A stretch of 43,638 nucleotides of DNA, taken from positions 1 through 43,638 of the forward strand of contig JAZROZ010000036.1 of the NCBI GenBank assembly GCA_045648985.1, in the 5' to 3' direction. Positions 1-7,176 of this stretch are shown here, in pieces. A program made the translations under genes and the position numbers. Source of the stretch: SIG437 sp045648985. GTDB lineage: Bacteria > Bacillota > Clostridia > UBA1381 > UBA9506. The stretch's first letter is position 1. Each line of letters starts with the position of its first letter. The notes beneath the pieces were generated by a model, which saw nothing but the letters and a program-made list of their open reading frames with translations, was not told the DNA's origin and searched no databases.

Positions 1-96
1 GCTGAATTGAAAAGATATATTGACTATTACAACAACGAAAGAATTTCTTTAAAACTAAAAGGAATGAGCCCGGTACAATACCGAACTCATTCATAA
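1..96 (+). CDS. IS3-family transposase (OrfB), C-terminal end only
   Basis: The window opens inside a reading frame that ends at a TAA at 94-96. The 31 visible residues contain YIDYYNNERI and end GMSPVQYRTHS, the usual close of the DDE integrase domain in IS3/IS150-group OrfB transposases (Y-N-x-x-R followed by a P-x-x-Y/F motif). The rest of the gene is upstream of the window, so completeness and activity cannot be judged. The IS end follows within about 45 bases and abuts a truncated repA gene. Confidence 0.85.
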   Translation, partial: AELKRYIDYYNNERISLKLKGMSPVQYRTHS

Positions 97-141
97 GCAA
101 TTTAATATTAAATTTTTGTCTAAACTTTGGGGTTCACTTCA
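1..141 (+). mobile_element. Right end of an IS3/IS150-type insertion sequence
   Basis: After the transposase stop, about 40 AT-rich bases lead into GGGGTTCACTTCA. IS3-family terminal repeats end in CA, so the element stops at 136 or 141. Immediately after it the reading frame becomes recognisable RepA_N sequence (NNDAKMLYAILLDRM), so the junction is sharp. The left end and the target duplication are outside the window. Confidence 0.65.
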
Positions 142-633
142 AATAACGATGCAAAAATGCTTTACGCTATTTTGCTCGACCGTATGGAGCTGTCGAGAAC
201 AAACGGCTGGGTTGAAGATGACGGAACGATATATCTTATTTTCAAGCGTGAAGAATTATCCGATGTTCTTGGCTTATGCGAAACAACAGTCTGGAGAGCT
301 ATGAAACAACTAAAAGCAGTTGGTTTAATCGGAGAAAAAAGACAGGGGTTGACAAAGCCTAATCTTATTTACATAGGTAAAATTGACTGTACCGATCCCG
401 AAGAACCGCAAGATGATACAACTGATTCTAATAATGAAAATAGTGAAAAGACCGATGATGATGCAAAGACAGTCACCCAATCTCACAGCGAACCTTTAAA
501 TATTAAAGCTCAAATCATTTCAAACCTAAAGGAAAATAATACTGATTATAATAAGACTGAGATAAATAATATTAAGCTAACAAAAGAAATTAAAACTGAA
601 AGCAATAATTATACAGATATAGATACCGGTTGA
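127..633 (+). pseudogene. RepA_N-type replication initiator, 5'-truncated by the IS
   Basis: From about 139 the frame reads AKMLYAILLDRMELS, then NGWVEDDG, YLIF, a winged-helix-like stretch and KRQGLTKPNLIYIGKI. This matches the RepA_N initiator domain of Firmicutes plasmids and of integrative elements with plasmid-like replication modules. The usual N-terminal residues are missing: the only in-frame start is a TTG at 127, which belongs to the IS end. The domain is followed by an acidic Asn/Asp-rich linker to the stop at 631-633. I read it as an initiator disabled, or at best restarted, by the IS insertion. Confidence 0.75.
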
Positions 634-681
634 TATAATTATTATGGTTATTTATGCCCGATTTTCAAGGGGTGACTTTTT

Positions 682-820
682 ATGTGTGAATTTTGTTTTC
701 AGCTTAAAAAAAGAGCGATTTGCTTTATATAAAGTCGATAGCCTGATTAAACAACAAGAAGAAAGACGGGCGAAACGCAAACCGAAACAGCATAGCCACG
801 ATGACGAAATGGAACTGTAA
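682..820 (+). pseudogene. Small basic ORF split by a one-base shift in an A7 run
   Basis: AAGGGGTGA at 667-675 sits 7 bases before an ATG at 682. The frame starts MCEFCFQLKK and stops early (731). Removing one A from the seven at 706-712 would join it to a frame rich in Lys, Arg and Gln (ERFALYKVDSLIKQQEERRA) that ends ...DDEMEL with TAA at 818-820, giving 45 residues. It could be a decayed gene, a slippage site, or the tail of a larger lost gene. I do not recognise the protein. Confidence 0.3.
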
Positions 821-859
821 AAATTTTTAGTGCAAAATGGATATATTTTTCAAAAAGCA

Positions 860-888
860 TTGTAAAAATAAGACCGATGTGTTATAAT
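860..888 (+). promoter_or_regulatory. Sigma-A promoter of the SLOG operon leader
   Basis: TTGTAA at 860-865 and TATAAT at 883-888 are separated by 17 bases. The expected start, near 895, coincides with the first base of a 14-bp stem that encloses the leader ORF. Confidence 0.75.
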
Positions 889-894
889 ATATTA

Positions 895-1096
895 TACCAC
901 ACTCTTAATTAAAATGGGAATATTGTATCAACTTGTATATATTATGCATGGAGGAGGTACGCTATTTGGTAAAAGCGTACGCTCTGACAAACTTCTCTAT
1001 GCAGATGCAAGTTATTTAAGAGTGTGGTAACCTTAAAGTCGGAGTTGATGCGTTTTTCGGTGCATAACTCTGAAATACGGGTTATGCACTTTTTTT
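895..1096 (+). promoter_or_regulatory. Attenuator-like leader with alternative hairpins
   Basis: TACCACACTCTTAA at 895-908 pairs perfectly with 1016-1029. Inside, GTACGCT at 957-963 pairs with 974-980 and would hide the ribosome binding site and start of a short leader ORF. Downstream, GTGCATAAC at 1060-1068 pairs with GTTATGCAC at 1081-1089 and is followed by seven T, an intrinsic terminator. A competing hairpin pairs GAGTTGATGC (1042-1051) with GCATAACTC (1062-1070) and uses the same 5' arm, so the two exclude each other. The stop codon of the leader ORF lies in the 3' arm of the long stem, so ribosome position could switch the fold. This is the layout of ribosome-mediated attenuation; the inducer is unknown. 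Confidence 0.7.
966..1019 (+). CDS. Leader peptide, 17 aa
   Basis: A strong GGAGGAGG at 950-957 lies 8 bases before a TTG at 966. The frame gives MVKAYALTNFSMQMQVI and stops with TAA at 1017-1019, inside the distal arm of the long stem. An overlapping ATG frame (944-1030) has no ribosome binding site. Size, position and embedding in hairpins fit a regulatory leader peptide rather than a functional protein. No match to a known stalling peptide is claimed. Confidence 0.5.
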   Translation: MVKAYALTNFSMQMQVI

Positions 1097-1113
1097 GTTT
1101 TAGGAGAATAAAT

Positions 1114-1653
1114 ATGCCAGATGAAAACAAACAACATAGTTGTTGCTTTTTCGGACATAGAAAAATAGATGAAACGCCCGAACTGATAGAAAGGCTCACA
1201 AAAGAGATTGAAGTCTTAATCACAGAAAATGATGTCAGCACTTTTTATTTCGGCAGCAAGAGCGAGTTTGATGATTTGTCCCATAAAATCGTTAGCGATT
1301 TGAAAGAAAAATACCCTCACATAAAGCGTGTTTATATAAGGTCAGCATTTCAACATATTCCCGATTGGTATGAAGATAGTTTGCTTAAACATTATGAGAA
1401 TACATATTTTCCTGAACGAATGGCAAACGCAGGAAAAGCATCTTATGTGGAACGCAATCAGGAAATGATAAACAAGTCTGCTTTCTGCATCGTTTATTAT
1501 GATGAAAACTATGCACCGCCGAGAAGAAGAAACAGCAGACGAGCTTTAACGGACTACCAACCCAAAAGCGGTACAAAAGTTGCATACGATTATGCTGTAA
1601 AGAAAAAGTGCGAAATAATAAATATTTTTACAAGGAGTGAAAACGATGTTTAA
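1114..1653 (+). CDS. SLOG-fold protein, DUF1273/YpsA-like
   Basis: A 179-residue protein starting at ATG 1114, with AGGAG at 1102-1106; the frame extends further upstream, but that part overlaps the terminator. The N-terminus has CCFFGHRKI, the nucleotide-binding start of the DUF1273/YpsA branch of the SLOG superfamily (Rossmann-like fold, proposed to bind nucleotides or nucleotide-derived ligands). FYFGSKSEFD at about residue 45 and a late GTKVAYDYAVKKKCEIINIF segment fit the same fold. Such proteins are common in integrative elements, where their role is not settled. It overlaps the next gene by 8 bases, so the two are probably translated together under the attenuator. Confidence 0.7.
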   Translation: MPDENKQHSCCFFGHRKIDETPELIERLTKEIEVLITENDVSTFYFGSKSEFDDLSHKIVSDLKEKYPHIKRVYIRSAFQHIPDWYEDSLLKHYENTYFPERMANAGKASYVERNQEMINKSAFCIVYYDENYAPPRRRNSRRALTDYQPKSGTKVAYDYAVKKKCEIINIFTRSENDV

Positions 1654-1978
1654 TTTTTTGAAAAAGAGAAGCAAAAAAACTGTTGAGCTTGACGAAGAAG
1701 CAATGAGAAAATCAAGTGAGGATTTTTTGAAAGAACACGAATATAAAATGGAACACGACCCCGAATACAGAAAGTCAGTTGAGCAAAGCCGTGCATTTTT
1801 CAAGGCAGACCACGAAGCACAGGAAAAAGCCGGACTTGTAAACAAAATAGGCTCATATACTTTCACTTGCCCTAACTGTGGTACACTATGTAAAGGCGAA
1901 TGGGTACGCTTCGACCACTTGGGCAATCTTCACGGACGGACTGATTGCTTTACTTGCGATATTCATTTAATGGTTTAA
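1646..1978 (+). CDS. Small protein with two CxxC pairs (hypothetical)
   Basis: A 110-residue protein. ATG 1646 is chosen over an upstream GTG at 1637 because AAGGAGTG (1632-1639) is correctly placed for it. The N-terminal half is charged and helical (KKRSKK, then Glu/Lys-rich). The C-terminal third has CPNC and, about 30 residues later, CFTC, which could form a four-Cys zinc ribbon. No catalytic motif is visible. Overlap with the SLOG gene suggests a shared function. Confidence 0.6.
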   Translation: MFNFLKKRSKKTVELDEEAMRKSSEDFLKEHEYKMEHDPEYRKSVEQSRAFFKADHEAQEKAGLVNKIGSYTFTCPNCGTLCKGEWVRFDHLGNLHGRTDCFTCDIHLMV

Positions 1979-1989
1979 TACATAGACAG

Positions 1990-2028
1990 GTGCAGTTTGT
2001 GTCAAGTGGCACATTCTGCACTTTTTTT
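1990..2028 (+). terminator. Intrinsic terminator of the SLOG operon
   Basis: GTGCAG at 1990-1995 pairs with CTGCAC at 2016-2021, with a second inner stem TGTG/CACA, followed by seven T. Confidence 0.75.
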
Positions 2029-2118
2029 ATCTGTTAGTGCGGATAGCACTATATAAAAATCACAAACTTGTGCATAAGTGAGAAAATGCGCTAAATCGAC
2101 ACTATTTTTGGTTTTTAA

Positions 2119-2147
2119 TTGAAATTATAGGCTGTTTGTGATATAAT
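2119..2147 (+). promoter_or_regulatory. Promoter of hsdM-rhuM-hsdS
   Basis: TTGAAA at 2119-2124, a 17-base spacer and TATAAT at 2142-2147. The predicted start is near 2154, about 50 bases before the hsdM ATG. Confidence 0.75.
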
Positions 2148-2204
2148 ATAATAGTATTTTTGCATCTAAACGGCGATTTATATATAGATAAGGAGCTTTT
2201 CAAA

Positions 2205-3776
2205 ATGATTGATAACAGAAAAGAACAAGAGCGTGCAGAGCTGCACCGCACTATATGGAATATAGCAAATGATTTGAGAGGTAGCGTTGACGGTTGGGAT
2301 TTCAAGCAATATGTGCTTGGTTTCCTTTTCTATCGTTATATCTCCGAAAACCTTACTGCATACATAAACAAAGGCGAAGCTGAAGCTGATAATGTAGGCT
2401 TTGACTACGCACAGCTTTCTGATGAAGATGCTGAGTGTGTCAGAAATGATATGGTAACTACAAAAGGCTTCTTTATTTTGCCGAGTGAGCTGTTTTGTAA
2501 TGTAAGAACAAATGCAGCAAAGGACGAAAACCTTAATGAAACACTTTCAAGAGTATTCAAGAACATTGAAAGCTCCGCACAAGGAACTGTCAGCGAGGAC
2601 GATTTCAAAGGCTTATTTGACGATATAGATGTAAACAGCAACAAGCTCGGTGGCAGCGTTGCAAAGCGTAATGAAAGACTTGTAAAGCTCCTTGACGGCA
2701 TTGGAGAAATGAAGCTCGGAGATTTACAGGATAACACCATTGATGCGTTTGGTGATGCCTATGAGTATTTAATGGGTATGTACGCTTCTAATGCAGGAAA
2801 ATCCGGCGGTGAATATTATACACCGCAAGAGGTTTCGGAGCTGTTGACACGCTTGACCGTTATCGGAAAAACCGAAGTAAACAAGGTTTATGACCCCGCT
2901 TGCGGAAGTGGCTCTTTGCTTCTTAAATTTGCAAAGGTGCTTGGCAAGGATAAAGTCAGACAAGGCTTTTACGGACAGGAAATCAATATCACAACATACA
3001 ACCTTTGCAGAATCAATATGTTTTTGCACGATATTGATTATAATAAATTCAATATCGCACACGAAGATACATTGACAGAGCCTCAGCATTGGGACGATGA
3101 GCCATTTGAAGCTATCGTATCAAATCCACCTTACTCTGTTAAATGGCAGGGCGATGATAACCCGATACTTATAAATGACCCTCGTTTCTCTCCGGCAGGA
3201 GTTCTTGCACCAAAATCAAAAGCCGACCTTGCATTTATAATGCACTCTTTATCTTGGCTTGCTACAAACGGCACGGCAGCTATTGTATGCTTTCCGGGCG
3301 TTATGTATCGTGGCGGTGCAGAACAGAAAATCAGAAAATATCTTGTTGACAACAATTTTATAGATTGTATCATTCAGCTCCCCGACAACCTTTTCTATGG
3401 TACAAGCATAGCAACTTGTATTATGGTGCTGAAAAAGGCTAAAACCGATAATTCAATACTTTTCATAGATGCTACAAAGGAATGTGTTAAGGTTACAAAT
3501 AACAATAAAATGACCGCTGAAAACCTTGATAGCGTAATCAACGCATATATTAAAAGAGCTGATAAAGAATATGTTTCAAAACTTGTTTCAAGTGATGAAA
3601 TCGAAAAACAGGACTATAACCTTTCTGTATCAAGCTATGTTGAACAGGAAGATACAAGAGAGAAAATAGATATTAAAGAGCTTAACAAAAACATTGATGA
3701 AATCGTTGCAAGAGAGCAGATTTTGCGTGATGAAATCAGCAAGATTGTTTTGGAAATTGAAGGAGGTGCTGAATAA
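2205..3776 (+). CDS. hsdM: Type I restriction-modification DNA methyltransferase subunit (HsdM)
   Basis: A 523-residue N6-adenine methyltransferase subunit that, with HsdS, modifies the recognition site and forms the core of the restriction complex. An N-terminal helical domain is followed by EYYTPQEVSELL, the SAM-binding motif DPACGSGS at 220-227 and the catalytic NPPY at 297-300, all as in active family members. ATG 2205 is chosen because AAGGAG at 2190-2195 precedes it; the frame extends only to 2160. The stop overlaps the start of rhuM by one base (TAATG). Confidence 0.95.
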   Translation: MIDNRKEQERAELHRTIWNIANDLRGSVDGWDFKQYVLGFLFYRYISENLTAYINKGEAEADNVGFDYAQLSDEDAECVRNDMVTTKGFFILPSELFCNVRTNAAKDENLNETLSRVFKNIESSAQGTVSEDDFKGLFDDIDVNSNKLGGSVAKRNERLVKLLDGIGEMKLGDLQDNTIDAFGDAYEYLMGMYASNAGKSGGEYYTPQEVSELLTRLTVIGKTEVNKVYDPACGSGSLLLKFAKVLGKDKVRQGFYGQEINITTYNLCRINMFLHDIDYNKFNIAHEDTLTEPQHWDDEPFEAIVSNPPYSVKWQGDDNPILINDPRFSPAGVLAPKSKADLAFIMHSLSWLATNGTAAIVCFPGVMYRGGAEQKIRKYLVDNNFIDCIIQLPDNLFYGTSIATCIMVLKKAKTDNSILFIDATKECVKVTNNNKMTAENLDSVINAYIKRADKEYVSKLVSSDEIEKQDYNLSVSSYVEQEDTREKIDIKELNKNIDEIVAREQILRDEISKIVLEIEGGAE

Positions 3777-4798
3777 TGGATAACAATTTTAATTTTTTAA
3801 TTTATCAGACTTCGGAGGAAAATGTTTCCGTTAATGCACTTATTAAGGACGAAACAATATGGCTGACACAAAAAGCTATGGCTGAACTGTTTGAGGTTGA
3901 TAAATCTTCAATCAGCAGACACTTGAAGAATGTTTTTGCAGAGGGCGAGCTTGACGAAAATATGGTTGTTGCAAAATTTGCAACAACCACTCAACACGGT
4001 GCTATTGCGGGAAAAACACAAAGCAAAGATACAAATTTTTATAACCTTGATGCAATTATCTCTGTCGGTTATAGGGTTAATTCTCGCCGTGCTACAAATT
4101 TCAGAATATGGGCAACAAGCGTACTGAAAGAGTATATGCAAAAAGGCTTTGCTATGGACGATGAAAGATTGAAGCAAGGTAAAACTGCTTTCGGACAAGA
4201 CTATTTCCGTGAACTCTTGGAAAGAGTACGCTCAATTCGTGCAAGTGAACGCCGTATATGGCAGCAGATAACAGATATATTTGCAGAATGTAGTATTGAC
4301 TATGACAGAAATTCGCAGATAACACACGACTTTTACGCTATGGTGCAGAATAAGTTTCACTTTGCCATTACAGGACAAACGGCTGCTGAAATTATCTATA
4401 CAAAGGCAGACAGCAAAAAGGACAATATGGGACTTACCACTTGGAAAAACGCTCCCGATGGCAGAATATTAAAGTCTGATGTTGTTATTGCAAAGAACTA
4501 TCTTGTAGAAAAAGAAATCAGACAGTTAGAAAGAGCTGTTACAGGATATTTTGACTACATTGAAGATTTAATCGAAAGAGAAAACACCTTTACTATGGAA
4601 GAATTTGCAACAAGCGTAAACGAGTTCCTTTCTTTCCGTAAATACGATATTCTAAAGGACAAAGGACACATTTCAAGACAGGCTGCTATCGAAAAAGCAG
4701 AAAGTGAGTATGATGTCTTTAATAAAACTCAAAAAATAACTTCCGACTTTGACAGAGAGGTTAAAAAGCTCCTTGAAGGCGGTGCAACGAATGAGTAA
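3776..4798 (+). CDS. RhuM-family protein (virulence RhuM type)
   Basis: A 340-residue protein matching the RhuM family, first named in Salmonella pathogenicity islands. The N-terminal part reads IWLTQKAMAELFEVDKSSISRHLKN, a winged-helix-like segment, then YNLDAIISVGYRVNSRRATNFRIWAT, the family signature. A helical C-terminal part has RSIRASERRIWQQITDIF. The biochemical role is unknown. It is translationally coupled to hsdM (overlap of 1 base) and to hsdS (overlap of 8 bases), so M, RhuM and S are made together. RhuM genes are often found in type I loci, but no role in the complex is established that I can cite. Confidence 0.85.
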   Translation: MDNNFNFLIYQTSEENVSVNALIKDETIWLTQKAMAELFEVDKSSISRHLKNVFAEGELDENMVVAKFATTTQHGAIAGKTQSKDTNFYNLDAIISVGYRVNSRRATNFRIWATSVLKEYMQKGFAMDDERLKQGKTAFGQDYFRELLERVRSIRASERRIWQQITDIFAECSIDYDRNSQITHDFYAMVQNKFHFAITGQTAAEIIYTKADSKKDNMGLTTWKNAPDGRILKSDVVIAKNYLVEKEIRQLERAVTGYFDYIEDLIERENTFTMEEFATSVNEFLSFRKYDILKDKGHISRQAAIEKAESEYDVFNKTQKITSDFDREVKKLLEGGATNE

Positions 4799-5975
4799 AT
4801 TACAAGAGCTTATTGATACACTATGCCCTAACGGTGTTGAATATAAAACAATAAAAGAAATCGCAACAGACATATATCGTGGAGCAGGAATAAAGCGTGA
4901 TGAAGTTACTGAAAGCGGAATCCCCTGTGTGAGATACGGTGAAATATACACCACCTACGGAATATGGTTTGACGAGTGCGTTTCTCATACTTCTTTGGAA
5001 ATTATCAAGACACCTAAATATTTTGAACACGGTGATATTCTATTTGCAATCACAGGTGAAAGTGTTGAGGAAATTGCAAAATCAACCGCCTATATTGGAA
5101 ACGATAAATGTTTAGCCGGCGGTGATATTGTTGTATTAAAGCATAATCAAAATCCTAAATACCTTTCCTATGCACTATCTACAACAGAAGCACAGCAACA
5201 AAAAAGCAAAGGCAAGGTAAAAAGCAAGGTTGTTCATTCAAGCGTTCCGGCAATCGAAGCTATAACAATTCCTGTACCGCCATTGGAGGTACAGAGTGAA
5301 ATTGTCAGAATACTTGACAATTTCACAGAGCTTACAGCAGAGCTTACAGCAGAGCTTACAGCAGAGCTTACAGCGAGAAAACAACAGTATGAATATTATT
5401 CAAGAAAACTGTTTGAAGAAGCGAAAGATATTGAATATACAACGCTTGATAAAATTTCGGAGAATTGTGATAGTCAAAGAAAACCCGTTACGAGTGGTAA
5501 AAGAGAAAGCGGAACTATTCCATATTACGGTGCTTCAGGAATTGTTGACTATGTAAAAGATTATATTTTTAACGGAGATTATTTGTTAATTTCAGAAGAT
5601 GGTGCAAATCTGTTAGCGAGAAATACACCTATTGCATTTTCAATTTCCGGCAAAACTTGGGTGAATAACCACGCTCACATATTAAAGTTTGATGAATATG
5701 CTACAAGAAGATATGTAGAAATGTATCTCAATTCAATCGACTTATCTTTCTACATTACAGGAGCAGCACAACCAAAACTTAATCAGCAAAATCTAAATAG
5801 AATTGAAATTCCTCTACCACCATTAGAGGAACAAAAGCGTATTGTTGATATTCTTGACCGCTTTGACAAGCTATGTAACGACATATCTGAGGGACTACCG
5901 GCAGAGATTGAAGCAAGGCAAAAGCAATACGCATATTACAGAGATAAGCTATTATCTTTTGATGAAATAAAATGA
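4791..5975 (+). CDS. hsdS: Type I restriction-modification specificity subunit (HsdS)
   Basis: A 394-residue DNA-recognition subunit. ATG 4791 overlaps the rhuM stop. Two target recognition domains are visible (about residues 1-165 and 220-340), each followed by a conserved helical spacer beginning PPLE: VQSEIVRILDNF in the centre and EQKRIVDILDRFDKL at the end. Both spacers lead to an RKQQYEYY/RQKQYAYY motif, the internal symmetry typical of HsdS. Between the central spacer and RKQQYEYY lies a run of TAEL repeats (see repeat entry). Full length, no frameshift. Confidence 0.93.
   Translation: MSKLQELIDTLCPNGVEYKTIKEIATDIYRGAGIKRDEVTESGIPCVRYGEIYTTYGIWFDECVSHTSLEIIKTPKYFEHGDILFAITGESVEEIAKSTAYIGNDKCLAGGDIVVLKHNQNPKYLSYALSTTEAQQQKSKGKVKSKVVHSSVPAIEAITIPVPPLEVQSEIVRILDNFTELTAELTAELTAELTARKQQYEYYSRKLFEEAKDIEYTTLDKISENCDSQRKPVTSGKRESGTIPYYGASGIVDYVKDYIFNGDYLLISEDGANLLARNTPIAFSISGKTWVNNHAHILKFDEYATRRYVEMYLNSIDLSFYITGAAQPKLNQQNLNRIEIPLPPLEEQKRIVDILDRFDKLCNDISEGLPAEIEARQKQYAYYRDKLLSFDEIK
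5331..5378 (+). repeat. 12-bp tandem repeat encoding TAEL in the HsdS spacer
   Basis: CTTACAGCAGAG occurs three times head to tail (5331-5342, 5343-5354, 5355-5366) and a fourth copy changes at its end (CTTACAGCGAGA). A partial copy precedes (ACAGAG). In frame this gives TEL-TAEL-TAEL-TAEL-TAR. Gain or loss of 12-bp units keeps the frame and changes helix length between the two recognition domains. Confidence 0.97.
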
Positions 5976-5978
5976 TTT

Positions 5979-6004
5979 TCGGGCGGAAAATCCGCCCGAT
6001 TTTT
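5979..6004 (+). terminator. Intrinsic terminator after hsdS
   Basis: TCGGGCGGA at 5979-5987 pairs perfectly with TCCGCCCGA at 5991-5999 with a 3-base loop and five T. It separates hsdM-rhuM-hsdS from the downstream unit that ends in hsdR. Confidence 0.9.
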
Positions 6005-6034
6005 ATGTATAATATACTTTTTCAATTAAAACTA

Positions 6035-6063
6035 TTGACACAAACGGTAATTGATGTTATAAT
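6035..6063 (+). promoter_or_regulatory. Consensus promoter of the xre-immA unit
   Basis: TTGACA at 6035-6040, 17 bases, TATAAT at 6058-6063. GGTAAT occurs on both sides of the -10 (6046-6051 and 6067-6072), a possible operator pair for the XRE protein encoded next; the operator role is a guess. Confidence 0.85.
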
Positions 6064-6092
6064 AATGGTAATCTATATAGGAGGTTGGAGAT

Positions 6093-6404
6093 ATGAGTAT
6101 TTTTACAGACAGACTATCTTCATTATTGGAAAAAAATAATATGACGCAAAGAGAGCTTGCGGAAAGAATCGGTGTTACTACCGCTACTTTATGCCGATAT
6201 GTTTCGGGAGAAAGACAGCCTAAAAGTGATACGGTGGCAAATATCGCTACTGCGCTTCACACAACATCAGACTATTTATTAGGTCGTGAAAGTGATGAAG
6301 ATTTTGATTTTCCTAAAATTGAAAGGATTATTGCACGAAATGCTTCAAAAATGACCATTCAGGAAAAAAAGGAACTTATCAACGCATTATTTGGTGAAGA
6401 TTAA
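6093..6404 (+). CDS. XRE-family transcriptional regulator
   Basis: A 103-residue protein with one N-terminal helix-turn-helix (MTQRELAERIGVTTATLCRYVSG, roughly residues 18-40) and a short C-terminal helical tail. AGGAGG precedes it. It is followed after 15 bases by an ImmA/IrrE protease gene, the pairing seen in ImmR/ImmA of ICEBs1, where the protease cleaves the repressor. By that analogy it probably represses its own promoter at 6035-6063. Confidence 0.85.
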   Translation: MSIFTDRLSSLLEKNNMTQRELAERIGVTTATLCRYVSGERQPKSDTVANIATALHTTSDYLLGRESDEDFDFPKIERIIARNASKMTIQEKKELINALFGED

Positions 6405-6419
6405 GAGAGGTGCAGGCTA

Positions 6420-6962
6420 TTGATATTAAGTGACAGAAGATACGAAGAAATAAAGGAAACGGTTGTAGATGTATTTGACAAATTAGACATACACTGCACA
6501 CCCATAAGCGGATTTGAGATAGCAACAAAGCTGGGTGCTAAAATTATCCCTTATTCGGCAAAACCGCAAAGCACGCAAGAACTTATGTTAAAACGGAGCG
6601 AGGACGGCTTTTCTGTTAAACGCTTGGGCGAATGGTACATTTTTTATAACGACAGCAAGCCATACGGAAGAATTAACAATACAATTATGCACGAGGACGG
6701 ACATATTGTGCTTGACCATACCGAAGACAGTGAGCTTGCAGAGGCAGAAGCAAAGTTTTTTGCAAAATTTGCTTTAGCACCGCCTGTACTTATTCATAAA
6801 TATAATCTTACCAATATATTTGAGATTGCGGAGCGTTTTGAAATAAGCTATGAGGCGGCAAACTATGCTTTAAAATTCTATAATAAATGGCTTAATTACG
6901 GCGGTAAATATTATACGGATTATGAAATAAAGCTTTGTAAACTTTTCGGTATTGCTGTTTAG
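6420..6962 (+). CDS. ImmA/IrrE-family metallopeptidase
   Basis: A 180-residue protein with a TTG start (6420); GAGAGGTG lies just upstream. The zinc-binding HExxH is HEDGH at residues 91-95, followed by the downstream acidic stretch EAEAKFFAKFALAP that supplies the third ligand in this family. The C-terminal helical segment resembles the MPxxV-type region of ImmA proteins. Known relatives cleave partner XRE repressors after a stress or signalling cue. The adjacent XRE gene is the likely target (inference from neighbourhood). Confidence 0.82.
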   Translation: MILSDRRYEEIKETVVDVFDKLDIHCTPISGFEIATKLGAKIIPYSAKPQSTQELMLKRSEDGFSVKRLGEWYIFYNDSKPYGRINNTIMHEDGHIVLDHTEDSELAEAEAKFFAKFALAPPVLIHKYNLTNIFEIAERFEISYEAANYALKFYNKWLNYGGKYYTDYEIKLCKLFGIAV

Positions 6963-7176
6963 AAGGAGGAAATATTTATGGGATTTACATAAAAAAAGAA
7001 AAAACACATCAAAAAGTTGTTACCAGCAACTAATCAATGTGTTCAATCTCGGATATGTTAAACATATACCTATTAGCGTATGTATATTTTAACATATCCT
7101 TTCCGACTTGTCAATCGGCAAGTTCTATAAAGTTAATATTTTTATTGCTGATAATATCAGCGGAAAGGATAATTAT
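6963..7176 (+). promoter_or_regulatory. Structured leader with a four-codon ORF before the DUF4417 gene
   Basis: A strong AGAAGGAGGAAAT is followed by ATG-GGA-TTT-ACA-TAA at 6978-6992. Then come AACACAT (7003-7009) pairing with 7037-7043 around an inner AGTTG/CAACT stem, a 12-bp perfect inverted repeat (7051-7062 with 7088-7099), ACTTG/CAAGT (about 7106-7123) and GCTGAT/ATCAGC (7147-7161). No T run follows any of them, so these are not simple terminators. The stretch may be a leader that controls the next three or four genes, or the scar of a lost gene. Confidence 0.45.

Noticed and set aside
944..1030. ATG frame starting MHGGGTLFGK inside the attenuator
   Set aside because: It has no ribosome binding site and overlaps the better-supported TTG leader ORF that follows GGAGGAGG.
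942..1241. 99-codon minus-strand frame over the leader
   Set aside because: It lies opposite the leader and SLOG gene, has no ribosome binding site and no recognisable protein features.
5296..5556. Gln-rich frame with SLQQ repeats
   Set aside because: It is the 12-bp TAEL repeat read in a wrong frame.
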